DNA of 64,000 bases from Ctenosaura bakeri (lineage: Eukaryota; Chordata; Lepidosauria; Squamata; Iguanidae): NCBI GenBank assembly GCA_948474755.1, contig CAOLHI010000487.1, positions 124,001-188,000 of the forward strand, given 5' to 3'. Below, piece by piece: positions 1-12,542 of the stretch (position 1 is its first letter; each line of letters starts with the position of its first letter). Under the pieces are notes generated by a model. It saw only the letters and a list, made by a program, of their open reading frames with translations, did no database searches and was not told the origin of the DNA. A program made the position numbers and the translations under genes.

Positions 1-424
1 TTCCTCCCCTGAAAGACGTGAGGTTATTCAAGCAAATGTTTTGGGCTACACAACAACACTTGTCAGCAAATAAAACTATTCAAAGTGTTTTAGTCATTGC
101 CTATAAGTTTCAGTTGCCCTCATGAAACTCAATCTGACTGGTTACATGATGACCTCATGGTTTCTAGAAAACAGATGGTGGGTTTCGGTGAAGAAAATGA
201 CACCAAAATAGCAGAAAAAAGCAAAGAAAGTGAATGAAAAAGGTAAGGTATGAGGGGGAGCTTAGGCAGTTTCCTACCCACACCTGAAAATCTCCTATTT
301 GACAGTATGATTAGAACCTGCAGAAGTGCAATACAGTGCTAATTTCAAAGAAACTCATGCAGGTCACACAGCAAAGAAATGACACAGTGACTTCTAAGTG
401 CCACATCTGCTTTCTCTCACTTAC
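1..424. other. AT-rich unique sequence, no feature
   Basis: No repeat family, RNA gene or convincing coding frame was recognised. If the minus-strand gene model is right, this stretch would be intron downstream of the candidate exon that ends at 425. Confidence 0.4.
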
Positions 425-601
425 TGTTCTGTGTGTTTCAAAAAAGTGCCTTTGCTATGTGTCAGACGAGGGACATCCTGCTGAGGTAGATTACTCTTAG
501 GTTGGAAAGTCTCTAGGCAGTTTCTGTTAAGTAAGCTTTTCTCCAGCCATAAAAATGAATCATGGGAATCCTCTAGGTTCCCATGGAGAGTTAATGGAAG
601 C
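425..601 (-). CDS. candidate internal exon, unidentified gene
   Basis: On the minus strand a pyrimidine-rich acceptor (gttgcttccag, AG at 602-603) is followed by 177 nt open in one frame and then by a donor GTAAGT (419-424). The frame would enter with one base completing a codon and leave two bases over. The encoded segment of about 58 residues begins LPLTLHGNLEDSHDSF and ends GTFLKHTE; it is mixed in composition, not low-complexity. I do not recognise the family. The splice signals are seen directly. That this is an exon is inferred, and a chance open frame between chance splice motifs remains possible. It lies about 22 kb downstream of the CpG island, in the orientation expected for a gene starting there. 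Its entry phase does not follow directly from the candidate exon at 6,859-6,903, so at least one more exon would be needed between them. Confidence 0.22.
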
Positions 602-961
602 CTGGAAGCAACGGGTAATACAGCTTGATGCAGATAGAGGTAAGCAATCTTTTCCAACCTAACATTTACCCTCTGGGAAACAGTTTTAAACCTGATTCTC
701 ATAATTACAACCCAGACACAAGAAGAACCAAGAATCCTGCTCACAGATCCAATAGGTCTACCCTGGGCAGGAAGATGTTTCTTGGGATTCTGGGATGCTA
801 AAAATACTTGTACCTCTGATAATGCTGGTTTAGTGTAGATGCATCTATGGGATTATCACGTTATGAGCCCAAACCTTCAAAGCTTTCTTTCTTGAAGAAA
901 AGTTACAGGTTTACACCCTTCTAGAAAATTTTGAAAGGCAGAACTGTTGTGAAGATAGAAA

Positions 962-1195
962 GGAGCCCTGGTGGTGCAGGGGTTAAATGCCAGTACTGCA
1001 AGCCACAAGGTTGTGAGTTCGATCCTGCCAGGCTCCAAGGTTGACTCAGCCTTCCATCCTTCCGCAGGTCGGTAAAATGAGTACCCAGCTTGTTGGGGGC
1101 ATGTATAGAAATGTATAGAAATACATGCTATTTGTAAGTTGTTCGCCGCCTCGATCCATATGGAGAGGCGGGATACAAATAAATAATAAAAGAAA
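962..1195 (+). repeat. tRNA-derived SINE with L2-like tail
   Basis: The head has tRNA-like A and B boxes (ctggtggtgcaggggttaa, then gttgtgagttcgatcctg). The body ends in a tail with cgcctcgatccatatggag followed by an A/T-rich aataaataataaaag run. The same body and tail occur in reverse at 25,966-26,240. The tail also matches the 3' end of the LINE at 57,919-58,440, which is the pattern expected of a SINE mobilised by that LINE. Confidence 0.8.
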
Positions 1196-4100
1196 AAGAA
1201 AAGAAAAAGCCAAGTTTTCTTGCGATAGGAAAGCAAAGTGTGTGGGAATCTTCTCAAAGGAACTCCTGCTGCAATATCTGAGACCATTTGGTGAAAACTC
1301 AAGGTCATCCAATTGAGTGGTAATAAGATTTAAGGCATATTCCAATACAGGAGAAGGTAATGGGCGGTACTTTACACAGCTTTTAAAGAATGAGGAGCAG
1401 CAGCACGGCTTGTATGCTTTCTGGGAGCACTGAAAGAGACAGACTACTGAGCTTGATGAATGTTTGGTTTGCTGCAGCCAGGGTATTCTGACATTATGGA
1501 AGTATTATTTAAGTATGAAGGAATGGAAAGTGACTGTCAGATTGTAATCAGAGCTGCTTCACCTTACGTAATGGTACAGACTTGTAGCATCATTCATATT
1601 TGGAATGACACCAACTTTCTTTCAGTTATTATCTATACAGCCAGGGAAACTAAATCACAGAAGTCATCTCTCTTTATTAGCAGTCTGAATAGAGAGGGTG
1701 TGACATACCAATGTGATAGGACGAAAACCCTTCTTAGCTAAAACTAAGGGTTCTTCAAAAAAAAAAAATCCATGTTATTATTATTGTCTTCTTGTGTTAT
1801 CTTCTGCCACAATCAGCAGTACTTCCCAGTACTGGAGTGTTTTTTTCATTTAAATGAATTATTTTCTAGCTCCTCACACCCAAGTCCACAGTGCAAGCTG
1901 TCTGCATAATTCATGTGTATTGCTTTTGTCATATGAAGGGGGAACCTTTCCATCTTATCTGCTGTAAGAAACTGACTGAAAAAAAATCTATCAAGTGATT
2001 TCTTCAAAGTCACTTCTGCATCAAAGACTAGCCCTAGATAAGGGTTTTTGAACACATGTGTTCATGATTAAATGAACAGACATCATCATAGTATATTATG
2101 TATTAAAGCAATTAATTTGTACATGCTTTTACTTTTACTACAGAAAACATCAGAGCATAAGTAAGCTTGCAACTTTAAGAAACTAAACCCATTAGGGCTG
2201 CAAGAGTAGTCAACTTGTTGCAGAACTGCCCTTACATAGGTTGTTGCTTACCTTTTTAACTGAAGAATGATAGGGGAAAAAAAGCCCCTTGCTCAGCAGG
2301 TCTGGGGACACACATGTGATGAACAGGCATATATGCACTTGTAATCATATATTCACATATGCAAATATACACACAGTCAGGAGCAGACATCACCAACCCT
2401 GTTTTATAGTTTGCTGAAACAGATCTTTGCCTTTTACAGTCTTATTAACCATTTTTCAACAACACTCGTCAATGTGAGGCTTACTTAGGAAACTGCAGAA
2501 TTAACATTCACATAACACTCTTTAGATAGAAATAAAGATAACAAAGTTTTTCAAATTTAGCTGCATCTGGTTGTCACAATAAGCCAAGGCTCCACAGGAA
2601 TTCTGGCTTATTGAGGGCAAGCAATGTGCTAGTACATTCTACCTCCTGTTTTCGACAGGAGTACCTAGACAAAGAACAGATATTTGCCCTGTGGTTTGTT
2701 TACTGTGGGTTTACCTGACAGGAGCCGATTCTTTTGCTTGACTCCTTCCCAACAAAAGAGAGAATAAACCATACAACAAACACCAGATTAATAATCTGTT
2801 TTATCATAGGGCAGAGACAAACCAAGGAATGGTTAGCATCTCACAATAACCAAACTGCAGTGAAACTGTTTGGCTGATCCTGCTCAAAGGAGAATGAGAA
2901 TTAACCAGAGGGAAGTCAGCTGGCATGAAACATAACGTGTGTTTGCCTACAAGGTAGAACTCAGGAGAATTCCAGCTTGTTGTGATGTCTGAACACATCC
3001 ACTTTACTATAACAACTAGCTAAGTAACTTTGTTTTAGTTTCTTTGGTAACTTGGAAAAGTCCCTCTTTGACTAATTTAACAATTTAAATCTCTTGACAA
3101 TAACTTGATCTGTCAAATAACATGTACATTAAAAACTAGAATGGGTGATTTTATTTTGATAACTACATTTTATAAATGTGTTATCTGTGTAGTATTCTAA
3201 GATCAAATAAACCATTATCTTTAAAAAAAGAAAACCCAGCAACAACTAATTCAATGACACTCTGGAGCTAAAACATCAAGAGCCCAGCCAGGTAAGATGT
3301 CACACAGAAGCCTCTTCTCAGAACAAATTCTTCAGTACTTCTATTTGTTCTAAGCTGCTTTAGGGATTCACCTCAGGTCAAAAGGGAGGCTAGAACCATA
3401 GAAAGAGGTAATTAAGACTAGCTACAGAAAAGCTTGTCATTGCAATTTAAGACTTATGGGAAACACTGGCTAAATTCACACTACGTTCTTCACACAGACT
3501 GCATATATTATGCATATAAAGAACACTGTCAATCCTTTAGCACAATTTTATAGAAACCATGACAGAGCACAAAAATCTTTGCCAGTTAAACAGCAATTCT
3601 CAGAAAACTGAGATGTATCTGTTCTTTTTAAGACTGTGCTCACCCACACTGCCACTTCTTGACCCAGTCAACATCCTGACCTGGTTTCTGAAGCAATTAC
3701 ATTTCTTAAAAGTCTCTCCGCACACTTACAGTTCTCAACTACTCTTAACAGGTAAGAAGCAGAGTCAAAACCATGAAGGCTCCATCGTTGAAATCAGCCC
3801 AGGAACACGGAACCAATTTAATGCTTTATGTGACAACATCTTAAAACTGCCCTTTCAAACTCTGTCAGATTAAGGCCTTGCTGAATGGAAGCGGCACTTA
3901 AAACTTACTCAGTCAATTTCCTACTGTCAATGCAGAGATGTAACAGGGTAAGCTCACATTCCTATGTCCACTTAAATGGGAAGAAATGCTGTTAAATTCA
4001 CTGGTGGAGCTTTACATACAAGAAAACACTGACAAGATTGGGATATAAAGGTGGCAGCATACTCAGTCTTTCCAAACAGCCCTGCTTAAAATACTCATTT

Positions 4101-4648
4101 TCTAAGTCCTTGAACTCTGGCAACATCTCATTTATCTATAGGTTCAAGAGGTAAATCAGAAACTGATGTCTCGCTGAAAAGACATGCTGAGACTAGGAGC
4201 TCTTGTCTCTCTTTTCTCAGGTAAACAGCAGAAAGGGTATCACCTAAGCAATGAGGTACATCCATTGTTCCACAGAAAAATATAGCTCTGTGTCCATTAG
4301 ACTTAATTCTATAGTCTTAAGTGGACATTAGGCATCACCTCCACTTCACATGGGAGGGGCTGGGATGCCATGTAGTGAACAAATCTAGAAATTTGAAGAT
4401 TGTTTTTGGGATGGATCTTATGCCTCCAGCTGTTTAAAAAAAAGAGGTCCAAATGCTCATTACTGCCAATCATTAGCATGCACCATGCACCAAACAAAGC
4501 TTGCATTCCTGTGCATGCTTACTAGGGAAAACAAGGAGGGGCTTCCAAGTCAAATGGGTTAAAAGAATTTAGCTCCTATCTGTGAAACTGCATGAATAAA
4601 TCAGAAGCTATGGAAACTCAAAATTTGCCTGTTTAATACTCAAACACA
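1196..4648. other. repeat-poor unique sequence
   Basis: This stretch is AT-rich with no recognised repeat. Minus-strand open frames at 1,846-2,055, 2,804-2,998 and 4,309-4,506 and a plus-strand frame at 3,559-3,873 are short and unrecognised. The one at 4,309-4,506 follows a good acceptor-like tract (cctcttttttttaaacag) but lacks a strong donor. Very short acceptor/donor pairs on the minus strand near 2,250 and 3,910 would make 8- and 15-nt microexons; these are most likely chance. Confidence 0.4.
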
Positions 4649-4788
4649 GAGGTGGGTAATCTGTGGCCCTTCTGATCCTGATTGACTGCTACTTCTATCA
4701 TCCCTCATTACTGGCCTGGCTGGCTGGGGTTGATGAGATCTGGAGTTCAACTATACTGGAAGACCATGGCTCCCCCATCCCTGCTCTA
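4649..4788. repeat. short inverted-repeat MITE (gaggtggg type)
   Basis: This is a degenerate palindromic element of about 140 bp. It belongs to a family with arms like tggcccttccagatgttttg and gactacaactcccat, and its two halves are mutually reverse-complementary. Related copies or halves occur at 10,895, 13,716, 17,312, 26,555, 38,913, 54,213 (interrupted) and 56,640. Confidence 0.55.
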
Positions 4789-5776
4789 ACTTGCCCCACT
4801 AATTCACACAAGGGTTGTGGCTACCTCATAATAACTCCCACTTCAGATAACCACAAACTACCATGCAACCTGAATGTAAGCATTTCAGCTACTACAAATG
4901 GTCCCAAGAATTGTGAAAACGCATCTTTTGATCAGCGAACAATTTTAATTCCAACTTAGCTTTCTCATTTCAAGACTCAAAAGGAATTAGGACTTGATTG
5001 GAACCTAAGATACCAGGAGGAGATAAACAAAAATAAATTCCTAAAAAAGAAGTGAGCCAAGAAGACATGAACAAAGAATAATCCCAATTATAAATCAAGC
5101 TTCTTAACATCAGTTTTAGAAAACACCGATAAAACAGAACAGAACAAAGAAAAACAAAGATATTGGCAAATTTTGCAGTTAATACCAAATAGTAGTGTGT
5201 TCAGTACACAACCAAGTGCACTGATGTTTCAAATCGTGATAGATAACATCTGAAGTCATATTTAAAAGACAAAATCAGATTTTTTAAAAGTAAAGTTCAA
5301 TGTAATTACACATTATTTTTTTTAAAGAAGGACTCAAAGTCCTGATTCAATACAAACATGTTAAATTCTAGGTGTCTTCCTTAAAACTGAATCCACAGAC
5401 AAAGCATTTGATCCAGATGTGCTGGTCTATGAGTGAAAGACCTCTTCTTTCTTTCTGTGCAGATGAGTGCTTTCTGACTGAGCACAAGAATTTTCCATGA
5501 GAAGTGAAATCCAAAGTTTTGTTGCCATTTCCACAAGGCATTTCCCATTATCTTGCACCATGCATACACGGGTTTGCCACAAGTTCTTATACTCCAGTTC
5601 ACAAAACAGTAGCACTGCCAGAATTTAATTCTGCTAGTGTACCTCTGGAACCAATGCACTGAATATAAGCTTGCCTTTCAATGTAAAGGGGGAAACCCAC
5701 GGGGAAACAGGGAAACATAGGGAGAGTCCTGGTGGGTCAGACCAAAGGCCTATTTTGTCTAGCATTCTGTTTCTCA
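4789..5776. other. unique sequence with a minus-strand open frame
   Basis: No repeat was recognised. Two overlapping minus-strand frames (5,381-5,659 and 5,427-5,615) have protein-like composition. The shorter one follows a weak acceptor near 5,615 and ends at a stop, so it could at most be a terminal exon. There is no family match and a chance frame is the default reading. Confidence 0.3.
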
Positions 5777-5968
5777 CAGTGGTCCTTATGGTGACCCCAT
5801 GAATTTCACAGGGTTTTCTTAGGCAAGGACTCCTCAGAGGTGGTTTCCAGTTCCTTTCTCTGAAATATAGCCTAGTATTTATTGGCAGTCTCCCATCTAA
5901 ATACTAAACAGGACTATCCCTGCTTAGTTTTCAAGAACAGATAGGATCTGGTACCTTTAGGGCACTTT
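5777..5968 (-). repeat. 5S rRNA-derived SINE
   Basis: Positions about 5,885-5,967 read as a diverged reverse complement of the 5S rRNA internal promoter region (tctcccatctaaatactaaa, ctgcttagtttt). The tail with atggtgaccccatgaatttc precedes it on the plus strand. It abuts another SINE at 5,969. Confidence 0.75.
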
Positions 5969-6150
5969 GTTGTTGTTGTGTGCCTTCAAGTCACTTTGGA
6001 CTTATGGAGACTCTAAGGTGATCTTATCTTGGAGCCTTTTCAGGCTGAGAGCATGTGATGTGCCTAGGATTGCCCAGTAGGTTTCCACAGCCAAGCAGGG
6101 AATCAAACCCTGATCTCCAGGATCATAGTCCACCTAAGCTGGAGCAAACT
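5969..6150 (-). repeat. Sauria-type tRNA SINE
   Basis: On the plus strand it starts with a gttgttgttgtgtgccttcaa tail. It runs through the conserved body (cttatggagactctaaggtg) to a degenerate tRNA-like head near 6,130. It shares the family of the copies at 7,240, 8,815, 25,580, 29,073, 32,733 and 63,286. Confidence 0.85.
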
Positions 6151-6858
6151 CCATAGCATGCTCTATGTGAATTAGTTCTTTTTATCTTTCATGACCACCT
6201 GATAACTTCAAGTCAGCACAGGAATTTAGTTTCTAGTACTTTAAAGGACCGAAAAAAACCTCCTGTGCACTTTCAGCACAAAATATGTAAGTTTACATAC
6301 TTCAATTATGTCTTCTTTTACTAGCTCCCCTTTTTTTCTAAGCTAGACAGAACCTTTTCTCAAAGCTAAACTTTATCAAAATCATCTAAGGGAAATTAGC
6401 TTCTGTTAGATTTCCCTTTAAAACAAGGCTACATGTCAGAACATCATGTAAAACAGGCAGGCAGTCACAAGATCACAAATGAAGAAGTGGAACAGAAACA
6501 AACACAGCAAAATGTAGCAATGTCTCTTCCTAATTCTATTCTTCCAATGGCATCTAAAAGGAAATTACCATTACTATATACTGTATTCACATCTTCTGCC
6601 AAACTATACTTTTAAACACTGTATTTAATATTTACAGCTTAGTTTTATACATTTCCACTCAGAAGCTCCTATATATTACACGAAATTTATCCTTAAGTAT
6701 GAACAGGACTGCACTCTTATGGTAACTCAACAGTATTATCCTCTCAAAAATCATGTTAAGCTATCCAACACCAACAAATCAGAAATCTTACCAACATTTC
6801 TTTCTAGAAGTTCACTAAGGACAGTTTAGTTATATTTTGAAATGCAAGTTCTACTTAC
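6151..6858. other. AT-rich unique sequence
   Basis: No repeat or coding signal was recognised. A short plus-strand frame (6,433-6,615) has no family resemblance. Confidence 0.4.
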
Positions 6859-6903
6859 TGTTTTTATCAAAGGGTTGCATTTGAATTCTTCCAGAGTATG
6901 TAG
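6859..6903 (-). CDS. candidate 45-nt internal exon
   Basis: A consensus-like donor GTAAGT (6,853-6,858 on the minus strand) follows 45 nt that are open in two frames. These read LHTLEEFKCNPLIKT in phase 0 and TYSGRIQMQPFDKN in phase 1. The acceptor (tttattcaaacag) is weak. Phase 1 would join correctly to the candidate exon at 9,359-9,469, which ends in phase 1. The splice motifs are visible; the exon call is inference. I do not recognise the protein. Confidence 0.2.
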
Positions 6904-7239
6904 CTGTTTGAATAAATTTACTCATCTATCCTTTTAGTTCAACTCATCTCGCTAAGAGCATTTGTCCACTTTAATTCTTAACAATGTAGATCCTTTTACA
7001 CATTCTTAGAATTATTTAAACATATCATGTGTTTGGAGAAATCACTTAGCCCAAGGATTTTTGCCTTAAGTTACTGCACACGCTCACACACACATACACA
7101 CACACAGCTAAGGAACTTCATTTTTATATATTTCAAGATAAAAATTAACAGCCACATTCCACAGGCCTTTAACTACAATTTGTTGAACATACATTCTATA
7201 TGGTTATGCACAAAAGCATACTATTCAACACTAGATGTC
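6904..7239. other. AT-rich sequence with a short CA run
   Basis: A (CA)n microsatellite lies around 7,080-7,107. Nothing else was recognised. Confidence 0.4.
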
Positions 7240-7445
7240 TGTTGTTGTGTGCCTTCAATTTGTTTCTGACTTCTGGTGACAGTAAGGCAACCCTATCATG
7301 TGGTCTTCCTGGAAAGATTTGTTAAGACGGGGTTTGCTTCTGTCTTCCTCTGGAGCTGAGAGTGTGTGACTTGCCCAAAATCACCCAGTGGCATTTCCAT
7401 GTCTGAGCTGGGAGTCAAACGCTGGTCTCCAGAGCTGTAGTCCTA
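7240..7445 (-). repeat. Sauria-type tRNA SINE
   Basis: A nearly full-length copy. The tail gttgttgtgtgccttcaatt comes first, then ggtgacagtaaggcaaccct and cagagctgtagtcc at the tRNA-head side. Confidence 0.85.
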
Positions 7446-8814
7446 CCAATTTAAAAAACTATATCCCCAAGATATAAGAGGATGCCATGCAAACCATCAC
7501 TGATTTTGGTATTTCTAGGAGGGCTTTTTCTCCCCTCCCCCACAGTGCTTCCAAAATCTAAGTGAGTGCCACTCAGAGTGGTGGGCTATAGGCCAGCACA
7601 GGTCTGCAAGCTAGTGATTGTCAGTTTGTGGCAAGCAGTCAGGAAAGGAAAACAAACAAGCAGGTGTAATCACTGGGCACAAATATGGTGCTGATTCTTG
7701 GCACACTGGGGGGGGGCTCTGCCAGTCCCCCATATTATGCACCTTATGAAGCGCTGGTCTAAATGTGTAATTTTTCGGGGGCGGCGAGAACGCCTTTACC
7801 TGGGGTATTCATCATCCACCTTACATCACTGTGTGTGCTTGAGAACACAACATTATTTTTTATAAATGAGGCCCTACTGTTTGGCAGATTAAAAAAACAT
7901 TTAGAAAATGTAAGACTAAAGCCTACTGAGGTGTCCTACAGGCTGAAAAAATAAACAGATGACAAGGGGAAACACATCTTTGTAGAACCACGCCATTGCC
8001 ATTTCTGTTGTCCTCCATACTTGGAAGGGGCCTGTCAATCATGTGGCGAGCCTTCATGGTGGCTTTAAAAATCCACCTGTGGAGAGTGATAGATGCAGGG
8101 CTGGTTGTGTTACCTCTTACTACAGTTTGACTTCTTCAAGCTGTAGAATACCTGAACAGGATTAATGTTCACCCCAATAATCCAAGGCCGTACCTTGAAA
8201 AACCTGTCCTACGTACGGCACTGCAGACAAAGGAACAGTTTATACTGCAACTCTCTTCCTCCTTCTCCTCCCACCATCTTCTCCTTTCCCTTCTCTGCAA
8301 TCCTGTCCACCACTTAGCCTCTGCTGAAGCACCTCTGCTAGGGTACATCTTTAGTAGTGCACAGATCAGTGCAACATGCAAGTTGTTCTAACATCCTCAG
8401 TCTCTTCTATCACACCACACACACTTCTCCAATGGTCACTATTAGGAAATCACAGATTTCCCTACTATTGCCCAAATTTCCGTTTAGCTTGGAGCTCAAA
8501 GTTGGAAGGGCAGGGAACCTGGAATCCAGTTCAAACACTCCTGCTTCTTTTCATCCTCTCAATCTTCAGTCTTCAATCTTCAACTTTGTAACCAAGCCCA
8601 GATATGTTACTAGCTTGCTTTTTTTGGTCTTTTCCCCCTAGGCTTAATTACCATACAGGATACAAAGAATGGGATGCACCATCTACTGCAGCAATTAGTA
8701 AAAGGGGGGAAATCCTTCTACAAAGCCAGTTGGTGGAAGGGGATAGAGAGAAGACAACTTAAAAACAAAGTTGTCACAAGGTACTCTTCAGTACTTTGCC
8801 TTCAAGACACATTG
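7446..8814. other. unique sequence, no clear feature
   Basis: No repeat family was recognised. Open frames around 8,169-8,641 overlap on both strands and fall in pyrimidine-rich DNA, so they are probably chance frames. Confidence 0.35.
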
Positions 8815-8990
8815 TTATTGTTGCTGTTGTTGTTGCTGTGTGCCTTCAAGTCACTTCCAACTTATGGCGACCCTAAGGTGAACCAGTCATAGGGATTTCT
8901 GGGGCTGAGAGTGTGTGATGTTCCCAAGAACACCCAGTGGGTTTCCATGGCCAAGCAGGGACATAGTCCAACACTCAAAGCAGGAGACCA
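8815..8990 (-). repeat. Sauria-type tRNA SINE, shortened
   Basis: Tail ttgttgctgttgttgttgct, then the body cttatggcgaccctaaggtg. The tRNA-like head is missing after about 8,985, and an internal piece is deleted compared with the 7,240 copy. Confidence 0.85.
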
Positions 8991-9358
8991 GATGTAAAAT
9001 CTCTAGAAATGCTGTAGCCACCAGTGAAAACACACACATTCCTGAGATCAGGCAGACTGCGTTTCATTGCTGTTGTTGGGGAAAAAAGTCCACACATTTT
9101 TGGAAAACAGAGCTACAGAGCTGTTTGAACTCTAAGAAATTGAACATGTCTCAGCATTTGCCAGCTTATGAGAAGGAAGAAAAAGGCTGAAGCTGAAAAC
9201 AGAAAAAAAAATCAACACTTATGATGAAAAAGAGCAAATTATTACATTCAGTATTATGAATTCAGTTTTATCCACAGAGTCCAGCAGACACAGAATGCCC
9301 TCATTTTCAGAAAAAGAGTGAAGAAAATAGGCATGTGTGGGGGGGATCTGAAACTCAC

Positions 9359-9469
9359 TGAATACTAGCTTTTCTTCATGAACCTTTCTTATATCAGACT
9401 CCTTTTCTAAAAAATCATTATCAGCAGTTTCGGCTTCTCCTGATCTTTCATTTTTACCAACTTCATGGA
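9359..9469 (-). CDS. candidate 111-nt internal exon
   Basis: The minus strand carries a donor GTGAGT (9,353-9,358) and an acceptor gattgttag (AG at 9,470-9,471). The 111 nt between them are open in one frame, encoding HEVGKNERSGEAETADNDF and continuing to HEEKLVF. The composition is acidic and charged, typical of a disordered linker. It would enter and leave in phase 1, which matches the exit of the candidate exon at 15,814-15,853. The donor is good and the acceptor lacks a strong pyrimidine tract. The family is not recognised. It could equally be a chance frame, since the same open frame runs past both splice motifs to 9,219-9,476. Confidence 0.25.
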
Positions 9470-9573
9470 CTAACAATCACCCAGAATAAGGCAATCCTCT
9501 CTTTCCCATTACATCAATCTATTACTTGAATTGGAAGGAGTACTTCCAAATCTAAACCAATTTTCCGTATACA

Positions 9574-10490
9574 TGTTGCTCCCTTGATAAACCCTGTCCT
9601 GGGGTCTACAACTTTGATATAAAATATAATCTAAAACGCCAGAGAGGTCACCTGGATGAGCATGTAGGCAGCAACAATCGTACAATCGGAAAACCAGGTC
9701 AGGCCACTAAACTCCCCCGTCACGTAGCCACAGGAGACCTCAAGCTCTGCCAACCCACAACGGACAAAAGGTCCTCACACTTTGAGGAGCCAATTTGAAG
9801 GGACTGAGGTGTTTCCCCACAAGTTGGGCACTGGAAGCAATAAAATCTTATCAGACAAGGACTACCTACATAAACTCACACCGCAACCCAAATCAACGGA
9901 AGATCCTGAATCTCTGGTAACACCTTGTTATTTTCAAAGGAGGTGCCGGTGTGGAGTTGTTTTTCTGTTGCTATCCCCTTTGTTCTCCCCAGAGAGGATT
10001 TGCCCTCGAGGTACATTTTCCTACAAATAGTCCCCGTTTTTGTATGGTTCTTTAGATAACTTCCGGTCATACCAACAGACCCTTCACCCCTCCCAGCAGC
10101 CGAGTGATCCCCTCAGCATCTTTTTGCTGAGCGTTACTTCCTTTGCTGCTTTCCTGAACCAAGGACTTCAGGAAAAGATGCAGGATCACCCCAAACTACA
10201 AATCCTCTAACAATCCCTTTATCTTATTTCCACTGTTTGTTTTTCTTCAGCCCCTGGATGTGTGTGTGAGTGTATGTGTTGATGCATGATACTTAGGTTT
10301 AATAAAGTCATTGACTGGACCTTGTATGTGGTTTTTGGCTTGGCCTGACCCTGTAAAAACTGGGTAAAAGATCTCACTAGGTTACCCTGCCTCTTGTACT
10401 GCCATTGGTTGTGCTATGTTGAGTTTACCTTCCCCATCACATGCAGCATATTAAGGCGTTCCTCAGGAACCCCCAAATCTCAGGGTAACA
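9574..10490 (+). repeat. solo LTR, TGTT...GTAACA family, diverged copy
   Basis: The element begins TGTTGCTCCC and ends CAGGGTAACA. It is flanked by an exact 4-bp duplication TACA (9,570-9,573 and 10,491-10,494). A polyadenylation signal (tttaataaagtc) lies near 10,300, followed by the same 3' section (ttggcctgaccctgtaaa, ctgcctcttgtactgcc) seen in the LTRs at 31,671 and 48,088. No internal retroviral region adjoins it, so this is a solo LTR of an endogenous retrovirus-like element. A 4-bp duplication with TG...CA ends is typical of gammaretrovirus-like families. It is the most diverged of the five copies. Confidence 0.85.
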
Positions 10491-10494
10491 TACA

Positions 10495-10894
10495 TGTGGC
10501 AGAAGACAGAGAATGTGTAGCAGATAAAATGCAGAGAAGTCAAAGGCTATGTCATGCAAAACCCCCACCACCCTCTTAGAGGAGGGACAAATCCCAAGTG
10601 GCATTCCTGGACCAAACACCAAAGCATATTTTGTATTCTATAATATATGAAGCTCCTGTTTCAACATCAACATCCTACATATGAGTTGAAATCATTCTGG
10701 GATTAAAAAGAGAAGGTGGCAATATATGAACATCTTTTCTTGTTATTCAGCATTCCAAGTATTCACACTGTGTTGACATGGACATATTTTTGTTTCTATC
10801 ACACCTGTCCAGTTTGTAGCTCCCTTAGTTTGGCCACACAAAACTCAACAGAAGGCACTGAGAAATAACCTGACCTCCTAGGTACACCATCTAG
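10495..10894. other. unique sequence
   Basis: Nothing recognised beyond the LTR target duplication at the left edge. Confidence 0.4.
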
Positions 10895-11033
10895 ACCAGG
10901 AGTGGGAATCACCAAGCCTTCCAGAGCTTGTTGAACTGCAACTCCCAGCAGCTACAGCCAGCATAGCTATTGTGAGCAATGCAGGGAATTGCAACTATCT
11001 CTGAAGGGTCACATGATTCTCACTTCTGCCCCA
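10895..11033. repeat. short inverted-repeat MITE
   Basis: Same family as 4,649-4,788. The arms gaccaggagtgggaatca and gattctcacttctgcc are inverted, with gaactgcaactcccagcagc inside. Confidence 0.6.
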
Positions 11034-12542
11034 GAGTATGGAGAAGTTACCTTTTTGTTTAAGTTTTCAGAATCTTAATTACCATGCTGGTTTAGAGATT
11101 CTATGTATAATGATTTTTTTTAAAATCAAAGCTCTAGTTCTAGGCTCCAACTACCGGTCACATGAAAGGGTAAACACAACATTGTAGATTTCCCACATTC
11201 TCCTGTATTCTTGTCCAAAAATTAACAATACTAACATTGAGTAAACATAATTTACAGTCAAACAAGTATATTTTCTAGGCAGAAATCCAATATATTCTGA
11301 GCCTAAAAAGGACAAAACAGCCTCTGGTCTAAGATCCACTCTTTTTTTTCCCCCTCAAGCCAACCACTGCTGAGAACAACTCATGGAAAACAACACCTCA
11401 CATCCTCTGCTTTGAACTGGCACACCATTCCACAAATCCTTACTTCAGTACATGTAATCATCTAAGATACAAGTTTTAATACAGGACAATTATAGCTTTG
11501 GATGCCTTAGTTTGTGACATTCCACCTCTTTTACTGCCTTTCAAATAACGTGTTTGCCAAAGCAGAAAATGAGAGAAGAAATACAATCAAACACATATAT
11601 TCCTGCAACTGCATCCAAGAAGGCAAGTCTCTGCCATGTTTTACATCCTTTCCTTCTTCCCTAGAACCACAACACATCATAATGGGTATGCCTTATTTTA
11701 ACTTTCCCCTAACAATCCTATGAGCCTGGTTGCTTTATGAGTGGGAGGACACAGGGACGCTTCAAGGCAGAGGTGGAAGTTGTTTTTTTTCACCACCTGT
11801 GACTCTTAACACCTTAGGGAGGGGAACCTGGCACTGCAGATGTGCTTGTGTTATTCCTCCCATCATGTCTTGCCACTGATTGGCATGGCTAGGGATGACA
11901 GAAAACAGACTTCAGCATTATCTGCAGGACTACAGGCTTCTTGCCCGTGCCCTGGGGCTGACTCACTGTACCACCTGGACTTCCTTGAAAGCGCCGGATG
12001 AGAGCTGGGATTTCTACTTCACAATAGCATACAGAATTTGAATTCTCTTGGAAAACTCAAGCTTGTTCAATCTACGTAACTATGGTAAAGACAATCCTAA
12101 TGACTCAGAGAGATTCCCAGCCTGTTTATCTGTTTTCAGATGCTTAACTTACCCTTACCTCTCTTGAAAGTGGATAAAAATCAATGATTTCGAAAACACA
12201 TTTCAGATGATTTTTTTTTTGTACATGAGACTGTGCATTTCCCCTTGTGTTAGACATCTGTTTTTTATTTTTAGTATTTATATTCATTTAAAAATATAGA
12301 CTTAAGTCCTCCTGACCCCTTGAATCCATTAGTTCTACCTATGTGTTCACTGAACAGCTGACTGAACGGGTCTATTCTAGTTGGGACTAACCCTACAGAA
12401 TGCCAGCCACCATCTGGTTAAAATAAAATCTGCATACAGGCATACAGCACCTTCACTCAATAGGCTGCATAGAGGCCTGTTGTTTTATGTGGTTACCTTA
12501 GACAATAATATACTATGAGACGTTTACCTGTAATTTGAATTT
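11034..12542. other. AT-rich unique sequence
   Basis: No family recognised. Short frames at 11,151-11,339 (minus) and 11,514-11,723 (plus) have no support. A minus-strand double donor-like motif near 12,160 lacks a convincing acceptor. Confidence 0.35.

Noticed and set aside
877..1345. Frames of 99 and 143 codons on the minus strand.
   Set aside because: They run through the SINE at 962-1,195 and contain its tail (SIWIEA, PPLHMDRGG), so they are shadows of a repeat.
2230..2275. An 8-nt microexon-like arrangement on the minus strand (ttcttcag then gtaagc).
   Set aside because: Far too short to test by reading frame, and such pairs are expected by chance in 64 kb.
5880..5970. A functional 5S rRNA gene.
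   Set aside because: It is diverged from 5S rRNA, partial, and followed by a SINE tail.
7075..7110. A CRISPR-like array or regular spacer pattern in CA-rich stretches.
   Set aside because: Simple dinucleotide microsatellites without repeat-spacer structure, in a vertebrate genome.
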